Assembly: GCA_025056865.1 (NCBI GenBank)
Contig: JANWVO010000052.1
Location: forward strand, 124,001 to 188,000
Origin: Bryobacteraceae bacterium
GTDB lineage: Bacteria; Acidobacteriota; Terriglobia; Bryobacterales; Bryobacteraceae
Reading direction: 5' to 3'
DNA: 64,000 nt
Part shown: piece by piece, positions 29,662 to 38,609 of the stretch
Numbering within the stretch: the first letter of the stretch is position 1
How the letters are laid out: each line of letters begins with the position of its first letter
Made by a program: the position numbers and the translations under genes
Notes under the pieces: model-generated
The model's input: the letters and a program-made list of their open reading frames with translations, nothing else
Told to the model about the DNA's origin: nothing
The model's database searches: none

Positions 29662-31146
29662 ATGAGACTCTCGTGGCTGCTATCCCTCGGCTCGCTGGCC
29701 ACCGCCCTGCTTTTGGCGGCGCTGTTTCCGCCCGTCGGCTGGACGATCCTCGCCCCGCTGGCCCTGGCACCGCTGCTGTTCGCCGTGGCCCATGAGCCGC
29801 GCCCCGGGAGGCGCTTTGCGGCCGGGTGGTTCGCCGGGACTCTCTACTGGATTCTGGTCTGCTTCTGGATACGTGACGTCCTTGCATCCTACGGTGGTCT
29901 GAACGGCTTTCTGAGCTGGCTGGCGCTGCTGCTGTTTGCGTTCGCCAAGGGGCTGCACATGGCCGTGTTCGCGGCGCTGGCCGGCCCGCTGATGCGGCGC
30001 GGGTGGGCGATCCCCGCCGTGGCCGCGCTCTGGACGGGCATCGAGAGGACGCATGGCCCGCTGGGCTTCGCGTGGCTCGCCCTGGGCAACGCGGGTATTG
30101 GCATGGACATTCCAATGCGGCTGGCCCCGTGGGTCGGCGTCTATGGCCTGTCCTTCGTGTTTGCGATGATCGCCGCCGCCGTGGCCGCGCTTCTGCTGCG
30201 CCGCCGCCGCGCGGAGCTTGCGTGGCTGCTGCCCCTGGCGGTGCTGTGGATTCTTCCACCGCTGGAACGCCGCAGCGTCTACGACCGCGAGGCCGTGGCC
30301 CTTCAGCCCAATGTGGCCGCCGACGCGCGCTGGGACGAGCCGACGTTGCGGGACACGACACGGCGCCTCGCTTTCCGGACGCTCGAAGCCGCTCTGGATC
30401 CGCGAAAGCCGCCCGCCGCTCTGATCCTCTGGCCGGAAGTGCCCGCGCCTTTTTATTACTACGACGACGCGCAATTCCGGCGCGAAGTCACGGAAACGGC
30501 GCGCCTCGCCCGCGCGCCGTTCCTGTTCGGAACCGTCGCTTACACGGCTTCCGGCGAGCCGCTGAACTCCGCCGTTCTCCTCGACGCCACGGGGCGGCTT
30601 TCCGGGCGGTACGACAAGACCCGGCTGGTGCCATTCGGCGAATTCGTTCCCCCCGGCTTCCGCTGGATCCGCAAGATCTCTTCAGAGGCAGGCGACTACG
30701 CCGCGGGTGAAGGCGCGAAGATCCTTCAGGCGGGGGAGCACAGCCTGGGCGTCTTCATCTGTTACGAGTCCGCGTTCCCGGACTACGTCCGCGAACTCAC
30801 GGCGCAGGGCGCGGAGGCGCTCGTCAATCTGACCAACGACGGCTACTTCGGCCGCAGCGCCGCGCGCGAGCAGCACCTGCTGCTGGCCCGGATGCGCGCC
30901 GTCGAAAACCGCCGCTGGCTGCTGCGCGCCTCCAACGACGGCATCACTGCCTCCATCGACCCCTCGGGACAGGTCTGGGGACGGCTGCCGGAGAAGGAGC
31001 TCCGCGCTGGCAGGCTTCCGTTCCGCTATCTCTCCGCGCGCACCTTCTACTCGCGCCACGGCGACTGGTTCGCCTGGCTGTGCCTCGCCGCCGGACTCGG
31101 CGCGTTCCTTGCCACGCAGATCCCCGTCTACCGCCCGCTTGAATAG
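29662..31146 (+). CDS. lnt: Apolipoprotein N-acyltransferase
   Basis: 494 residues. It adds the third acyl chain to lipoproteins in the inner membrane. Several N-terminal transmembrane helices are followed by a periplasmic carbon-nitrogen-hydrolase domain with the full triad: Glu259 (WPEVPAPFYY), Lys319 (YDKTRLVPFGEFVP) and Cys367 (ICYESAFPD). A last membrane helix is near the C-terminus. Length and motif spacing match the E. coli enzyme. Its presence agrees with the diderm envelope implied by the TonB receptor and the several lipoproteins in this window. Confidence 0.95.
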   Translation: MRLSWLLSLGSLATALLLAALFPPVGWTILAPLALAPLLFAVAHEPRPGRRFAAGWFAGTLYWILVCFWIRDVLASYGGLNGFLSWLALLLFAFAKGLHMAVFAALAGPLMRRGWAIPAVAALWTGIERTHGPLGFAWLALGNAGIGMDIPMRLAPWVGVYGLSFVFAMIAAAVAALLLRRRRAELAWLLPLAVLWILPPLERRSVYDREAVALQPNVAADARWDEPTLRDTTRRLAFRTLEAALDPRKPPAALILWPEVPAPFYYYDDAQFRREVTETARLARAPFLFGTVAYTASGEPLNSAVLLDATGRLSGRYDKTRLVPFGEFVPPGFRWIRKISSEAGDYAAGEGAKILQAGEHSLGVFICYESAFPDYVRELTAQGAEALVNLTNDGYFGRSAAREQHLLLARMRAVENRRWLLRASNDGITASIDPSGQVWGRLPEKELRAGRLPFRYLSARTFYSRHGDWFAWLCLAAGLGAFLATQIPVYRPLE

Positions 31147-31149
31147 AAT
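31144..31149 (+). promoter_or_regulatory. TAGAAT -10 box giving a leaderless start
   Basis: TAGAAT overlaps the lnt stop and is followed by six bases and then ATG 31156. Transcription would start at the A of the ATG itself, giving a leaderless message. No convincing -35 hexamer is seen. Confidence 0.4.
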
Positions 31150-31155
31150 GGCGGC

Positions 31156-32208
31156 ATGAAGCCGCCCGTTGTGCTCCTGCTGCTGGCATCGGCTGCGATG
31201 GCCGATCCCCTGCCCGTGCGCGGCATCCATCTCGGCGCGCCCCGCCCGGACGAGATGGACCTCGCCCTCCGCTTCATCTCGGAGGCGCTGCCGAGGGAGG
31301 GCGTCAACACGCTGGTGCTCGAGTTCAACTACCGCTACCGTTACGCCTCCCACCCGGAAGTCGTGGACGAGCCTGCGCTCACGCGCGACGATGTCGTCCG
31401 GCTGGCCGAGGCCTGCCGCAGGGCGGGCGTCCGGCTGGTGCCGATGATCAACCTGCTGGGGCACCAGTCCTGGGCGAAGACGACGTTCGGGCTGCTGCGG
31501 GCGCACCCGGAATTCGACGAAACTCCAGGAAAATACCCGGATAATGAGGGCATTTATTGCCGCAGTTATTGCCCCTTGCATCCGGAGATTCACAAGGTGA
31601 TTTTCGCACTGATCGGGGAACTGCTGGATGCGTCCGGCGCGTCGGATTTCCATGCCGGCATGGACGAAGTGTTCCTTCTCGGCGAGGACGACTGCCCTCG
31701 CTGCCGCGGCCGCGACAGGGCGGAGCTGTTCGCCGGCGAGGTGGCCGCCTTGCGGGATTTCCTCGCCTCCCGCAAGGCGCGGCTGTGGATCTGGGGCGAC
31801 CGCCTGCTGGATGCGCGCATCACCGGAATCGGCAAATGGGAAGCCGCGGAGAACGGAACGGCGCGGGCCATCGATCTCATCCCGCGCGACGTCGTCATCT
31901 GCGACTGGCATTACGAGGCGCCTCACCCCACCGCTCCGTTTTTTGCACTGCACGGCCTTCCCGTGGTCAGCTCGCCCTGGCGCAAGCCTTCCGTGGCGCT
32001 CGAGCAGTTGCAGATCATGAGGAGGACGCGCGCCACCGCCGCCCCGCCTGTGGCGGAGCGGATGCTTGGAATGTTGCAGACCACATGGGTCGGCTTCGGA
32101 CCCTTCGTGCGCGCCTACTTCAATGAGGACAAGACGCCGCGGGCCCAGGTGGCCGAGGCGGTGCTGTGTTTCCGCGAGCTGTTTGCCGAGCTGCGCCGGA
32201 TGCAGTGA
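31156..32208 (+). CDS. Exported GH20-like glycoside hydrolase
   Basis: 350 residues with a short signal peptide (VVLLLLASAAMA). The TIM-barrel core resembles family 20 hexosaminidases: RGIHLGAPRPDEMDLALRF, VRLVPMINLLGHQ, and the catalytic pair motif FHAGMDE (Asp-Glu near residues 169-170). It is shorter than full GH20 enzymes and lacks their N-terminal accessory domain. It probably cuts beta-linked N-acetylhexosamines, but family 20 members with only this core are poorly known. Four cysteines occur in YCRSYC and CPRCRG. It may be transcribed from its own leaderless promoter. Confidence 0.75.
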   Translation: MKPPVVLLLLASAAMADPLPVRGIHLGAPRPDEMDLALRFISEALPREGVNTLVLEFNYRYRYASHPEVVDEPALTRDDVVRLAEACRRAGVRLVPMINLLGHQSWAKTTFGLLRAHPEFDETPGKYPDNEGIYCRSYCPLHPEIHKVIFALIGELLDASGASDFHAGMDEVFLLGEDDCPRCRGRDRAELFAGEVAALRDFLASRKARLWIWGDRLLDARITGIGKWEAAENGTARAIDLIPRDVVICDWHYEAPHPTAPFFALHGLPVVSSPWRKPSVALEQLQIMRRTRATAAPPVAERMLGMLQTTWVGFGPFVRAYFNEDKTPRAQVAEAVLCFRELFAELRRMQ

Positions 32209-32223
32209 GGAGCGCCGCCGCCG

Positions 32224-33297
32224 TCATCCGTGGCGGATGACGAGCACGTCGCCGTCCTTGACGATGTAGTCCCGGCCTTCCAGCCGCAGCAGGCCCTTCT
32301 CGCGCGCGCCTGCATAGCCGCCGTGCTCGACCAGCGCCTGCCAGGGCACCACTTCCGCGCGGATGAACTTCTTCTCGAAGTCCGAGTGGATCGCGCCCGC
32401 CGCCTTGACGGCGGTGGAGTTCACCGGGATGGTCCAGGCGCGGACCTCCGTCTCTCCGGCCGTGAGGAAGCTCATCAGGCCAAGCAGGCGGTACATCACG
32501 CTGACCAGCCGGTCCAGGCTCGACCCGGGCAGGCCGTAGGAGGCCAGGTATTCTTTCTGCTCCTCCGGGCTTAATTCAGCGAGCTCGGCCTCGATCTTGC
32601 CGCACACGGCCGTCACTTCCGCGCGGCTGCGGCCGGAGAGGAGCTTCTCCCGGTATTGCTGTTCGATTTCCTGCATCCGGGGAGCGTCCTTTTCGCCCAC
32701 GTTCAGCACGAACAGGATCGGCTTCTGGGAAAGGAACTGAAAGCCGCGGAGCCTCTTCTCGTCTTCGCCCTCCAGCGTCCAGCCGCGCAGCGGCTCGCCA
32801 TTGTCGAGCATCGCGCGCGCCTGTTGCAGCAGCTCGAACTCGCGGTCCAAAGCCGGGTCCTTGATCTTCTTCCGGTCCTTTTCCAGCCGCTCCAGCCGCT
32901 TTTCCACGACCGCGAGGTCGCTGAGCACGAGCTCCGTGTCGACGTCGGCAATGTCGCGCATCGGATCGACGGATCCTTTCTCGTGCGGCACGGTGTCGTC
33001 TTCGAACAGGCGCACGACGTGCGCCAGCGCATCGGCGACGCGCAGGCTGGCCAGCAGCGAGGGGTCGCGCAGCGACTCCTTCGAGATCGACGGAAAGTCG
33101 ATGAATTCGATGGTGGCATGCGTCACTTTCTGCGGCGAGAAGACTCGCGCCAGCGCCTCCAGCCGCGGATCCGGCACCTTCGTCACGCCGACTTTCGTCT
33201 CCATGGCGCCGGTGCGGGCGGTCTCGTGCACGCCGGTGAGAATCGTGAACAGGCTGGTTTTGCCCGTCATGGGCAGGCCGATGATGGCGGTTTTCAT
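32224..33297 (-). CDS. ychF: YchF/Obg-like P-loop ATPase with altered P-loop
   Basis: 357 residues, the usual YchF length. The C-terminal TGS-like domain is unmistakable (MSFLTAGETEVRAWT, IHSDFEKKFIRAEVVPW, EGRDYIVKDGDVLVIRHG). The base-specificity motif is FVLNVGEKD, in place of the GTPase NKxD, as in ATP-using YchF. The P-loop is GLPMTGKTSLF, where the common form is GLPNVGKSTLF, so two positions are changed though the Lys and the following Thr remain. YchF binds ribosomes and affects oxidative-stress response. Start ATG 33297 is only 15 bases from the MoxR stop. Confidence 0.9.
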   Translation of the reverse strand: MKTAIIGLPMTGKTSLFTILTGVHETARTGAMETKVGVTKVPDPRLEALARVFSPQKVTHATIEFIDFPSISKESLRDPSLLASLRVADALAHVVRLFEDDTVPHEKGSVDPMRDIADVDTELVLSDLAVVEKRLERLEKDRKKIKDPALDREFELLQQARAMLDNGEPLRGWTLEGEDEKRLRGFQFLSQKPILFVLNVGEKDAPRMQEIEQQYREKLLSGRSRAEVTAVCGKIEAELAELSPEEQKEYLASYGLPGSSLDRLVSVMYRLLGLMSFLTAGETEVRAWTIPVNSTAVKAAGAIHSDFEKKFIRAEVVPWQALVEHGGYAGAREKGLLRLEGRDYIVKDGDVLVIRHG

Positions 33298-33312
33298 AAC
33301 TGCGGGTCTTGT

Positions 33313-34272
33313 CTACAGGGGTACTTCGACGAGCTTGAGGATTTCGTTGAGGATCCGCTCGCTCACCTCGGTGGAGCGCGTGATCAGGGTCGTGCGCTGG
33401 TTGAGCACCACGCGGTGGGCGAACACCGGCACGGCGAGGCGCTTGATGTCGTCCGGCAGCACATAGTCGCGGCCCTCGATGAGCGCCATCGCCTGCGCCG
33501 CGCGGTACAGCCCCTGCGCGCCCCGCGGGCTGACGCCGAGGGCGAGCTGTTCGTGCCGCCGCGTCTGCTCGACAATGGCGAGGATGTAGTCCAGCAGCGC
33601 ATCATCGACGCGGATGGAAGCGACGGCGCGCTGGATCTCGAGCAGCTCGGCCGGGGTCAGCACCGGCCGCACGTCCGGCGCGGTGGCCGGCCGCACGGCC
33701 CGGACGATTTCGCGTTCGCTGCCCGGATCCGGATACCCGATGCGGATGCGCATCAGGAAACGGTCCATCTGGGATTCGGGCAGCGGATACGTGCCATGGT
33801 GCTCCACCGGGTTCTGCGTGGCGATCACCATGAAGGGCTCGGCCATCGGATAGGTGACGCCGTCAATGGTGATCTGGTGCTCGTTCATGGCTTCGAGCAG
33901 CGCGGACTGCGTCTTCGGCGTGGTCCGGTTGATCTCGTCGGCCAGCAGAAGGTTGGTGAAGATGGGGCCGCGCTTGAACTCGAATTCGCCGGTGCGGGCA
34001 TTGAATACCGTCACGCCGAGAATGTCGCCCGGCAGCATGTCCGAGGTGCATTGCAGGCGGTGGAAGCTGCAATCGAGGCTGCGGGCGAGCGCGTGCGCCA
34101 GCGTTGTCTTGCCGACGCCGGGCACGTCCTCGATCAGCAGATGGCCGCGCGCCAGCAGGCAGACGACCGAAAGGCGCACCACCTCCGGCTTGCCGCGGAC
34201 CACGCTGTTCAGCGTGGACTCGAGCGCCTGGAGTCTGGCGGATGCGGTTGCGACGGCCTCCGGGGCAGTCAT
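33313..34272 (-). CDS. MoxR-family AAA+ ATPase
   Basis: 319 residues. Walker A DVPGVGKTTLAHALARS, Walker B LLADEINR, sensor region NPVEHHGTYPLPESQMDRF and the C-terminal lid LALGVSPRGAQGLYRAAQAMAL are all typical of MoxR. Such ATPases act as chaperones that insert metals or activate von Willebrand-domain proteins, usually encoded next to DUF58 and VWA genes. None of those is adjacent here, where it lies between ychF and pgi, which is unusual. Start ATG 34272. Confidence 0.95.
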   Translation of the reverse strand: MTAPEAVATASARLQALESTLNSVVRGKPEVVRLSVVCLLARGHLLIEDVPGVGKTTLAHALARSLDCSFHRLQCTSDMLPGDILGVTVFNARTGEFEFKRGPIFTNLLLADEINRTTPKTQSALLEAMNEHQITIDGVTYPMAEPFMVIATQNPVEHHGTYPLPESQMDRFLMRIRIGYPDPGSEREIVRAVRPATAPDVRPVLTPAELLEIQRAVASIRVDDALLDYILAIVEQTRRHEQLALGVSPRGAQGLYRAAQAMALIEGRDYVLPDDIKRLAVPVFAHRVVLNQRTTLITRSTEVSERILNEILKLVEVPL

Positions 34273-34309
34273 CCTCTACCATGATACCGGCCCGGAGCGC
34301 GGAACGCCC

Positions 34310-35830
34310 TCAAAGACTGTATCCCGCTTTCGAAGCCTTCACGCGGCCGTTGGCGGCCAGGTGCTCCAGAATCAGCGCCACCGCCTCTTCGGAATCCGCC
34401 CCGGCCTCGGCCGCAAGCTGGTCCACCGGCTTGGGCGCCGGCCCGAGCGCCGCCAGCAGTTTCTTCTGGAGCTCGAGCAGCGCCGCTGCGGCTTTCTTGC
34501 CCGCTTCCACGCCCGGCTGATGGTAGGCGTTGATGCCCACCAGCGACGCATAAAAGCCGGTCGCGCGTTCGAACAGGGCGATCAGCGCGCCCAGGCTGCG
34601 GGCGTCGACGCGCGGGATTGTGATCAGGATCGACTCGCGCCCGTTGTCCGTCAGCGCCTGCCGCGTGCCCAGCAGGAAACCATCCAGATAGTCGCCGGTG
34701 CGCACGCCGGGCTCCAGCTCCAGGGGGTCGCCGCCGTCTTCGAGCACGCGGATGAAAGTGACGAAGAAGTTGTTGACGCCCTCGCGGAGCTGCTGCACAT
34801 AGGCGTGCTGGTCGGTGGAGCCTTTATTGCCGTACACGGTGATTCCCTGCTCCACCAGCCGGCCTTCGCGGTCGTACTGCTTGCCCAGCGACTCCATGAT
34901 CAGTTGCTGGAGATACCGCCCGAACAGCAACAGCCGGTCCTTGTATGGCAGGATGACCATGTCCCTGCGGCCGCGGCCGCCAGTGGCGTAGTGCCACATC
35001 AGCGCCAGCAGCGCCGCCGGGTTGCGGCGCGTGAGACGCGTGCGCGTGGCTTCGTCCATGCGGGCGGCTCCCTCCAGCAGCCCATCGATGTCCAGCCCTT
35101 CCAATGCCGCGGGCAGCAGACCTACCGCGGAAGTAACCGACGTGCGGCCTCCCACCCAATCAAACATCGGGAAGCGGTCCAGCCAGCCCTGCTCCTGCGC
35201 GTATCGGTCCAGCTTCGAGCCGGGCAGGGTGATGGCCACGGCGCGCGGGCCAAAGGCTACGCCCGCGCGGGCGAAGGCCGCCTCGGCCAGCTTCATGCCG
35301 TTGTGCGTCTCCGGCGTCGTGCCGCTCTTGGAGATCACCAGCACCAGCGTGCGGTCCAGCCGCCCTTCCAGCAGGCTGAACACGCGCTCGATGCCGTCCG
35401 GATCGGTGTTGTCGAGAAAGTGCAGCCGCATGCGGTCGCGCTTTGGATGCCCGAGCGCGTCGGCCAGCAGCATCGGGCCAAGAGCCGAGCCTCCAATGCC
35501 AATGCTGAGCACCTCGGTGAAGGCGCCGGAATCGTGGATGCGCGCGGCGAATTCCCGCACCCGCGCCTCCGTCTCCTCGATGGCGATGCGGATGTCGGCC
35601 GAGGGCGCCAGCGCTGGCGCCCGCAACCAGTAATGGCCCACCATGCGGTTCTCGTCCGGGTTGGCGATGGCGCCCTTTTCGAGCTGCGCCATCTCGTCGT
35701 AGGCGCGCTGCATGGAGGGCTCCATGGAGTCCAGCCAGGCGCTCGAGAAATTCATCCGCGAGATGTCGAGGCTTACGCCCGTGGACGGGTCCGAAACCAG
35801 GTATTCGAGATAACGCTTGTACAAAGGCAT
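34310..35830 (-). CDS. pgi: Glucose-6-phosphate isomerase
   Basis: 506 residues. It interconverts glucose 6-phosphate and fructose 6-phosphate. The family motifs are [32 protein letters not shown], and [15 protein letters not shown], which carries an active-site His. The last ~45 residues ([29 protein letters not shown]) form an extra winged-helix-like tail not present in short bacterial Pgi. ATG 35830 is chosen over longer frames because GGGAGGGA lies seven bases ahead. It runs divergently from the S9 peptidase gene. Confidence 0.95.
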   Translation of the reverse strand: MPLYKRYLEYLVSDPSTGVSLDISRMNFSSAWLDSMEPSMQRAYDEMAQLEKGAIANPDENRMVGHYWLRAPALAPSADIRIAIEETEARVREFAARIHDSGAFTEVLSIGIGGSALGPMLLADALGHPKRDRMRLHFLDNTDPDGIERVFSLLEGRLDRTLVLVISKSGTTPETHNGMKLAEAAFARAGVAFGPRAVAITLPGSKLDRYAQEQGWLDRFPMFDWVGGRTSVTSAVGLLPAALEGLDIDGLLEGAARMDEATRTRLTRRNPAALLALMWHYATGGRGRRDMVILPYKDRLLLFGRYLQQLIMESLGKQYDREGRLVEQGITVYGNKGSTDQHAYVQQLREGVNNFFVTFIRVLEDGGDPLELEPGVRTGDYLDGFLLGTRQALTDNGRESILITIPRVDARSLGALIALFERATGFYASLVGINAYHQPGVEAGKKAAAALLELQKKLLAALGPAPKPVDQLAAEAGADSEEAVALILEHLAANGRVKASKAGYSL

Positions 35831-35887
35831 GGCGTTCCCTCCCAGCATATCGGTTCGCCGCGCGCGGGCGCGCCGGCGGCCCTCGCA

Positions 35888-35893
35888 CATAAT
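35888..35893 (+). promoter_or_regulatory. CATAAT -10 box close to the S9-peptidase start
   Basis: CATAAT ends eight bases before ATG 35902; the predicted transcript start is about two bases before the ATG. A purine run GGAAGGG lies between, too close to act as a normal ribosome site. No good -35 is seen. Confidence 0.35.
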
Positions 35894-35901
35894 GGAAGGG
35901 T

Positions 35902-38562
35902 ATGAAGTGGTGCTTCAGCGCTCTGTTCTGCCTCGCGCTTCTGGCCGCGGACCGTTGGACCGTGGACGACATCCTGCTCCAGGAGCAGGCTGGCAGCATG
36001 GAACTGTCCCGCGACGGCCGCATGGCGGTCTTCACGAAATCAAGGATCGACAAGGAAAAAGGGGAATCGGTCAGCCACCTCTGGCTGAAACGGTTTGACG
36101 AGGCCGAATCCATCCAGCTCACGCGCGGCCAGGACAGCGCCACCAGTCCGAAGTTTTCCCCTTCGGGCAGGCTGATCGCCTTCCTGTCGAGCCGGCGTCC
36201 GGCAGGAGCGGGGACACAGCCTGCCGGCGGTGCGCAGGGCACGGGCGAGCCGGCGGGCCAGCAGATCTGGCTCATGGATACCTCAGGCGGCGAACCATGG
36301 CAGCTCACCCGCTTCGAACGCGGCGTGCGCGCGTTTGACTGGATCAGCGACGACCAGATCGCCGCCGCGGCGCCGGAGGACCCGTCGCTGTATGACCAGA
36401 GGATCCGCGAGGCCAAAGACACATCGCGCGTCGTCGACGACGAGGAGCACGAGCCGCCCGTCCGCCTGTTCCGTGTCGCCGTCAAGGGCGGCAGGGCCGA
36501 GCGCATCACCACCAACCGGGACCGCATCACCAGCGTCGACGTATCCCCGGACGGGCAGTGGGCGCTGACCGTGCACAACCGCAGCCTCGCGGAGATCTAC
36601 AACCAGAAAATCAAGCCCGCCACGTTCCTCACGCGGCTTTCCACCGGCGAAAGCGTGGAACTGTTCACGGGCCAGAAGCTTTATCCGCGTTCTTTCCACT
36701 GGAAGCCCGACTCGAAATCGTTTTACTTTACCGCTCCCTATACGACGCACCCCTATCTGTTCAACGCCAGCATCACGAAGCTCTATCACTTCCCCATGTC
36801 GATGGCTGAACCGCTTGCGGCAGCGGCCAAGGCGAAGCCAGTCGAAGTGCCGCTTGACTGGGAAAACGCCCTGGCCGCATCTCCCGCCATCACGCCAGAC
36901 GGATTCGTGGCGTTGCTGGCCAACGGCGCCCGCAACCGGGTGGCGCGCTACTACGAGAGCGGCAACTCGTGGCGGCGGGAGTGGGTCGACGAACCCGACG
37001 TCCATCAGGTGTTGGCGGCCGCGGACGGCTCGCGCATCGTCTATGTGCGCTCGAATGCTTCCACTCCGCCCGTGTTCATGGCAGCGCGGCTGGCGGGCAA
37101 CCGCTTCGAGGAGCCAAAGCCGTTTGTGGAAACAAACGAGAATTTCAGGAAAAAGACGATCGCGAAGACCGAAGTCATCCGGTGGAAAGGCGCGCTGAAT
37201 GATGAGATTGAGGGAATCCTTTATTACCCGCATCACTACGAGCCGGGAAAGAAATATCCGCTGGTGGTGATGATCCACGGCGGTCCGCATGGGCACGACG
37301 CCGACGCCTTCCGCGAAAGCTGGGCCTATCCGCATCAGCTCTACGCGCAGCGCGGGGCCTTCATCCTGAAGCCGAACTACCACGGCTCCTCCAATTACGG
37401 ACTGAAGTTCGGCGAATCGATCTCCGGCGGAAAATACAACGATCTCGAGTGGATCGACGTGGAAAAAGGCGTCGACCATCTGATTGCAAAGGGTCTGGTA
37501 GATCCGGAGAAGCTGGGCGTCATGGGCTGGTCCAACGGCTCCATCATCAGCATTGAACTCTCCGTCCGCACCACGCGCTACAAAGCCGTCGGCGCCGGAG
37601 CCGGCGACGTCAACTGGACCAGCGACTGGGGCAACGCCGTCTTCGGAGACGCTTTCGAGCAGTACTACCTTGGCAAGACGCCGATGGATGACCCCGACTT
37701 TTACGTGAAAAAATCGCCGTTGTTCAAAATGGACCGGGTCACCAGCCCCACCATCATTTTCTTCGGCACAGAAGACCGGCAGGTGCCCACCGAGCAGGGC
37801 TGGCAGCACTACCGGGCGCTCCAGCACTACGGGAAGGCGCCGGTGCGCTTCATCCTCTTCCCCGGTGAGGCGCACAGCCTCCGCAAGTATGTGCATCAGA
37901 AGCGCAAGGTGGAAGAGGAGCTGGCCTGGTTCGACAGGTACCTTTTCGGCACCGCCTCCGCCGGCAGTCCCTCGCTGAAACCCGGTTCCCCGCTCGACGC
38001 GCTCGACCGTCTGAGGAAAGCGGGGGAAATCCCGGAGACCGTCGACCGCGGATCGATCGCTGTCGGCCGGTTCGAAGTGACCCGGGCCCAGTTCCGGGCC
38101 TTTGATCCTTCCTATTCCGTCCCGGCCGGCACGGAAATGCTGCCTGCCACCAGCGTGTCCTTCGAGAAGGCCCAGCAGTACTGCGAATGGCTTTCAAAGA
38201 AAACGGGACGGAAATACCGGCTCGGCACGGAGGAGGAGTTGAGCAGCCTGCTCACCCGCAGCCGCAATGAGAACACGCTCGACTACTGGGCGGGCTACGC
38301 GGTGAACTTCGACGATGCGGCCCGGTTGAAAGAATTCGTGGATCAGGCGGGAGCGGGGGCGCTCCTGCGGCCCGTGGGATCCTTTGCCGGCTCGGGCGAC
38401 GATCCGCTTTTCGATCTGGGTGGCAATGCAGCGGAATGGGTTGTCGGGAAGGACGGCAAGGGCAAAGTGCTCGGGGGAAGCGCGGATCAGCCGGCGGATC
38501 AGAAAGCGCCGGTGACCTCGCGCCCGGACTACATCGGCTTCCGGGTGGTCCTCGAGAAGTAG
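35902..38562 (+). CDS. Exported S9 prolyl oligopeptidase fused to FGE-like domain
   Basis: 886 residues. A signal peptide (ALFCLALLA) is followed by a DPP-IV/acylaminoacyl-peptidase beta-propeller (to about residue 400), then an alpha/beta-hydrolase catalytic domain with Ser near 544 (MGWSNGS), Asp near 625 (TEDRQVP) and His near 658 (GEAHSLRK). After a linker (about 680-715), the last 170 residues are a formylglycine-generating-enzyme-like domain ([51 protein letters not shown], and YIGFRVV at the end). The Cys pair that FGE needs for catalysis is not visible in that domain, so it probably binds rather than oxidises. The peptide substrate is unknown. Confidence 0.92.
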   Translation: MKWCFSALFCLALLAADRWTVDDILLQEQAGSMELSRDGRMAVFTKSRIDKEKGESVSHLWLKRFDEAESIQLTRGQDSATSPKFSPSGRLIAFLSSRRPAGAGTQPAGGAQGTGEPAGQQIWLMDTSGGEPWQLTRFERGVRAFDWISDDQIAAAAPEDPSLYDQRIREAKDTSRVVDDEEHEPPVRLFRVAVKGGRAERITTNRDRITSVDVSPDGQWALTVHNRSLAEIYNQKIKPATFLTRLSTGESVELFTGQKLYPRSFHWKPDSKSFYFTAPYTTHPYLFNASITKLYHFPMSMAEPLAAAAKAKPVEVPLDWENALAASPAITPDGFVALLANGARNRVARYYESGNSWRREWVDEPDVHQVLAAADGSRIVYVRSNASTPPVFMAARLAGNRFEEPKPFVETNENFRKKTIAKTEVIRWKGALNDEIEGILYYPHHYEPGKKYPLVVMIHGGPHGHDADAFRESWAYPHQLYAQRGAFILKPNYHGSSNYGLKFGESISGGKYNDLEWIDVEKGVDHLIAKGLVDPEKLGVMGWSNGSIISIELSVRTTRYKAVGAGAGDVNWTSDWGNAVFGDAFEQYYLGKTPMDDPDFYVKKSPLFKMDRVTSPTIIFFGTEDRQVPTEQGWQHYRALQHYGKAPVRFILFPGEAHSLRKYVHQKRKVEEELAWFDRYLFGTASAGSPSLKPGSPLDALDRLRKAGEIPETVDRGSIAVGRFEVTRAQFRAFDPSYSVPAGTEMLPATSVSFEKAQQYCEWLSKKTGRKYRLGTEEELSSLLTRSRNENTLDYWAGYAVNFDDAARLKEFVDQAGAGALLRPVGSFAGSGDDPLFDLGGNAAEWVVGKDGKGKVLGGSADQPADQKAPVTSRPDYIGFRVVLEK

Positions 38563-38572
38563 GCCCCTCCTC

Positions 38573-38601
38573 GGTAACACGAATTGAAGATTCGTGTTAC
38601 C
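38573..38601 (+). promoter_or_regulatory. Perfect 12-bp inverted repeat before the TonB receptor gene
   Basis: GGTAACACGAAT (38573-38584) and its exact complement (38590-38601) flank a five-base loop TGAAG. It sits between the S9-peptidase stop (38562) and ATG 38610. The symmetry and the AT-rich core fit a dimeric repressor operator for a metal- or cofactor-controlled uptake operon. It could also work as an RNA hairpin that hides the start, since no Shine-Dalgarno sequence lies between it and ATG. No T-run follows, so it is not a usual terminator. Confidence 0.65.
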
Positions 38602-38609
38602 ATGGGCGC

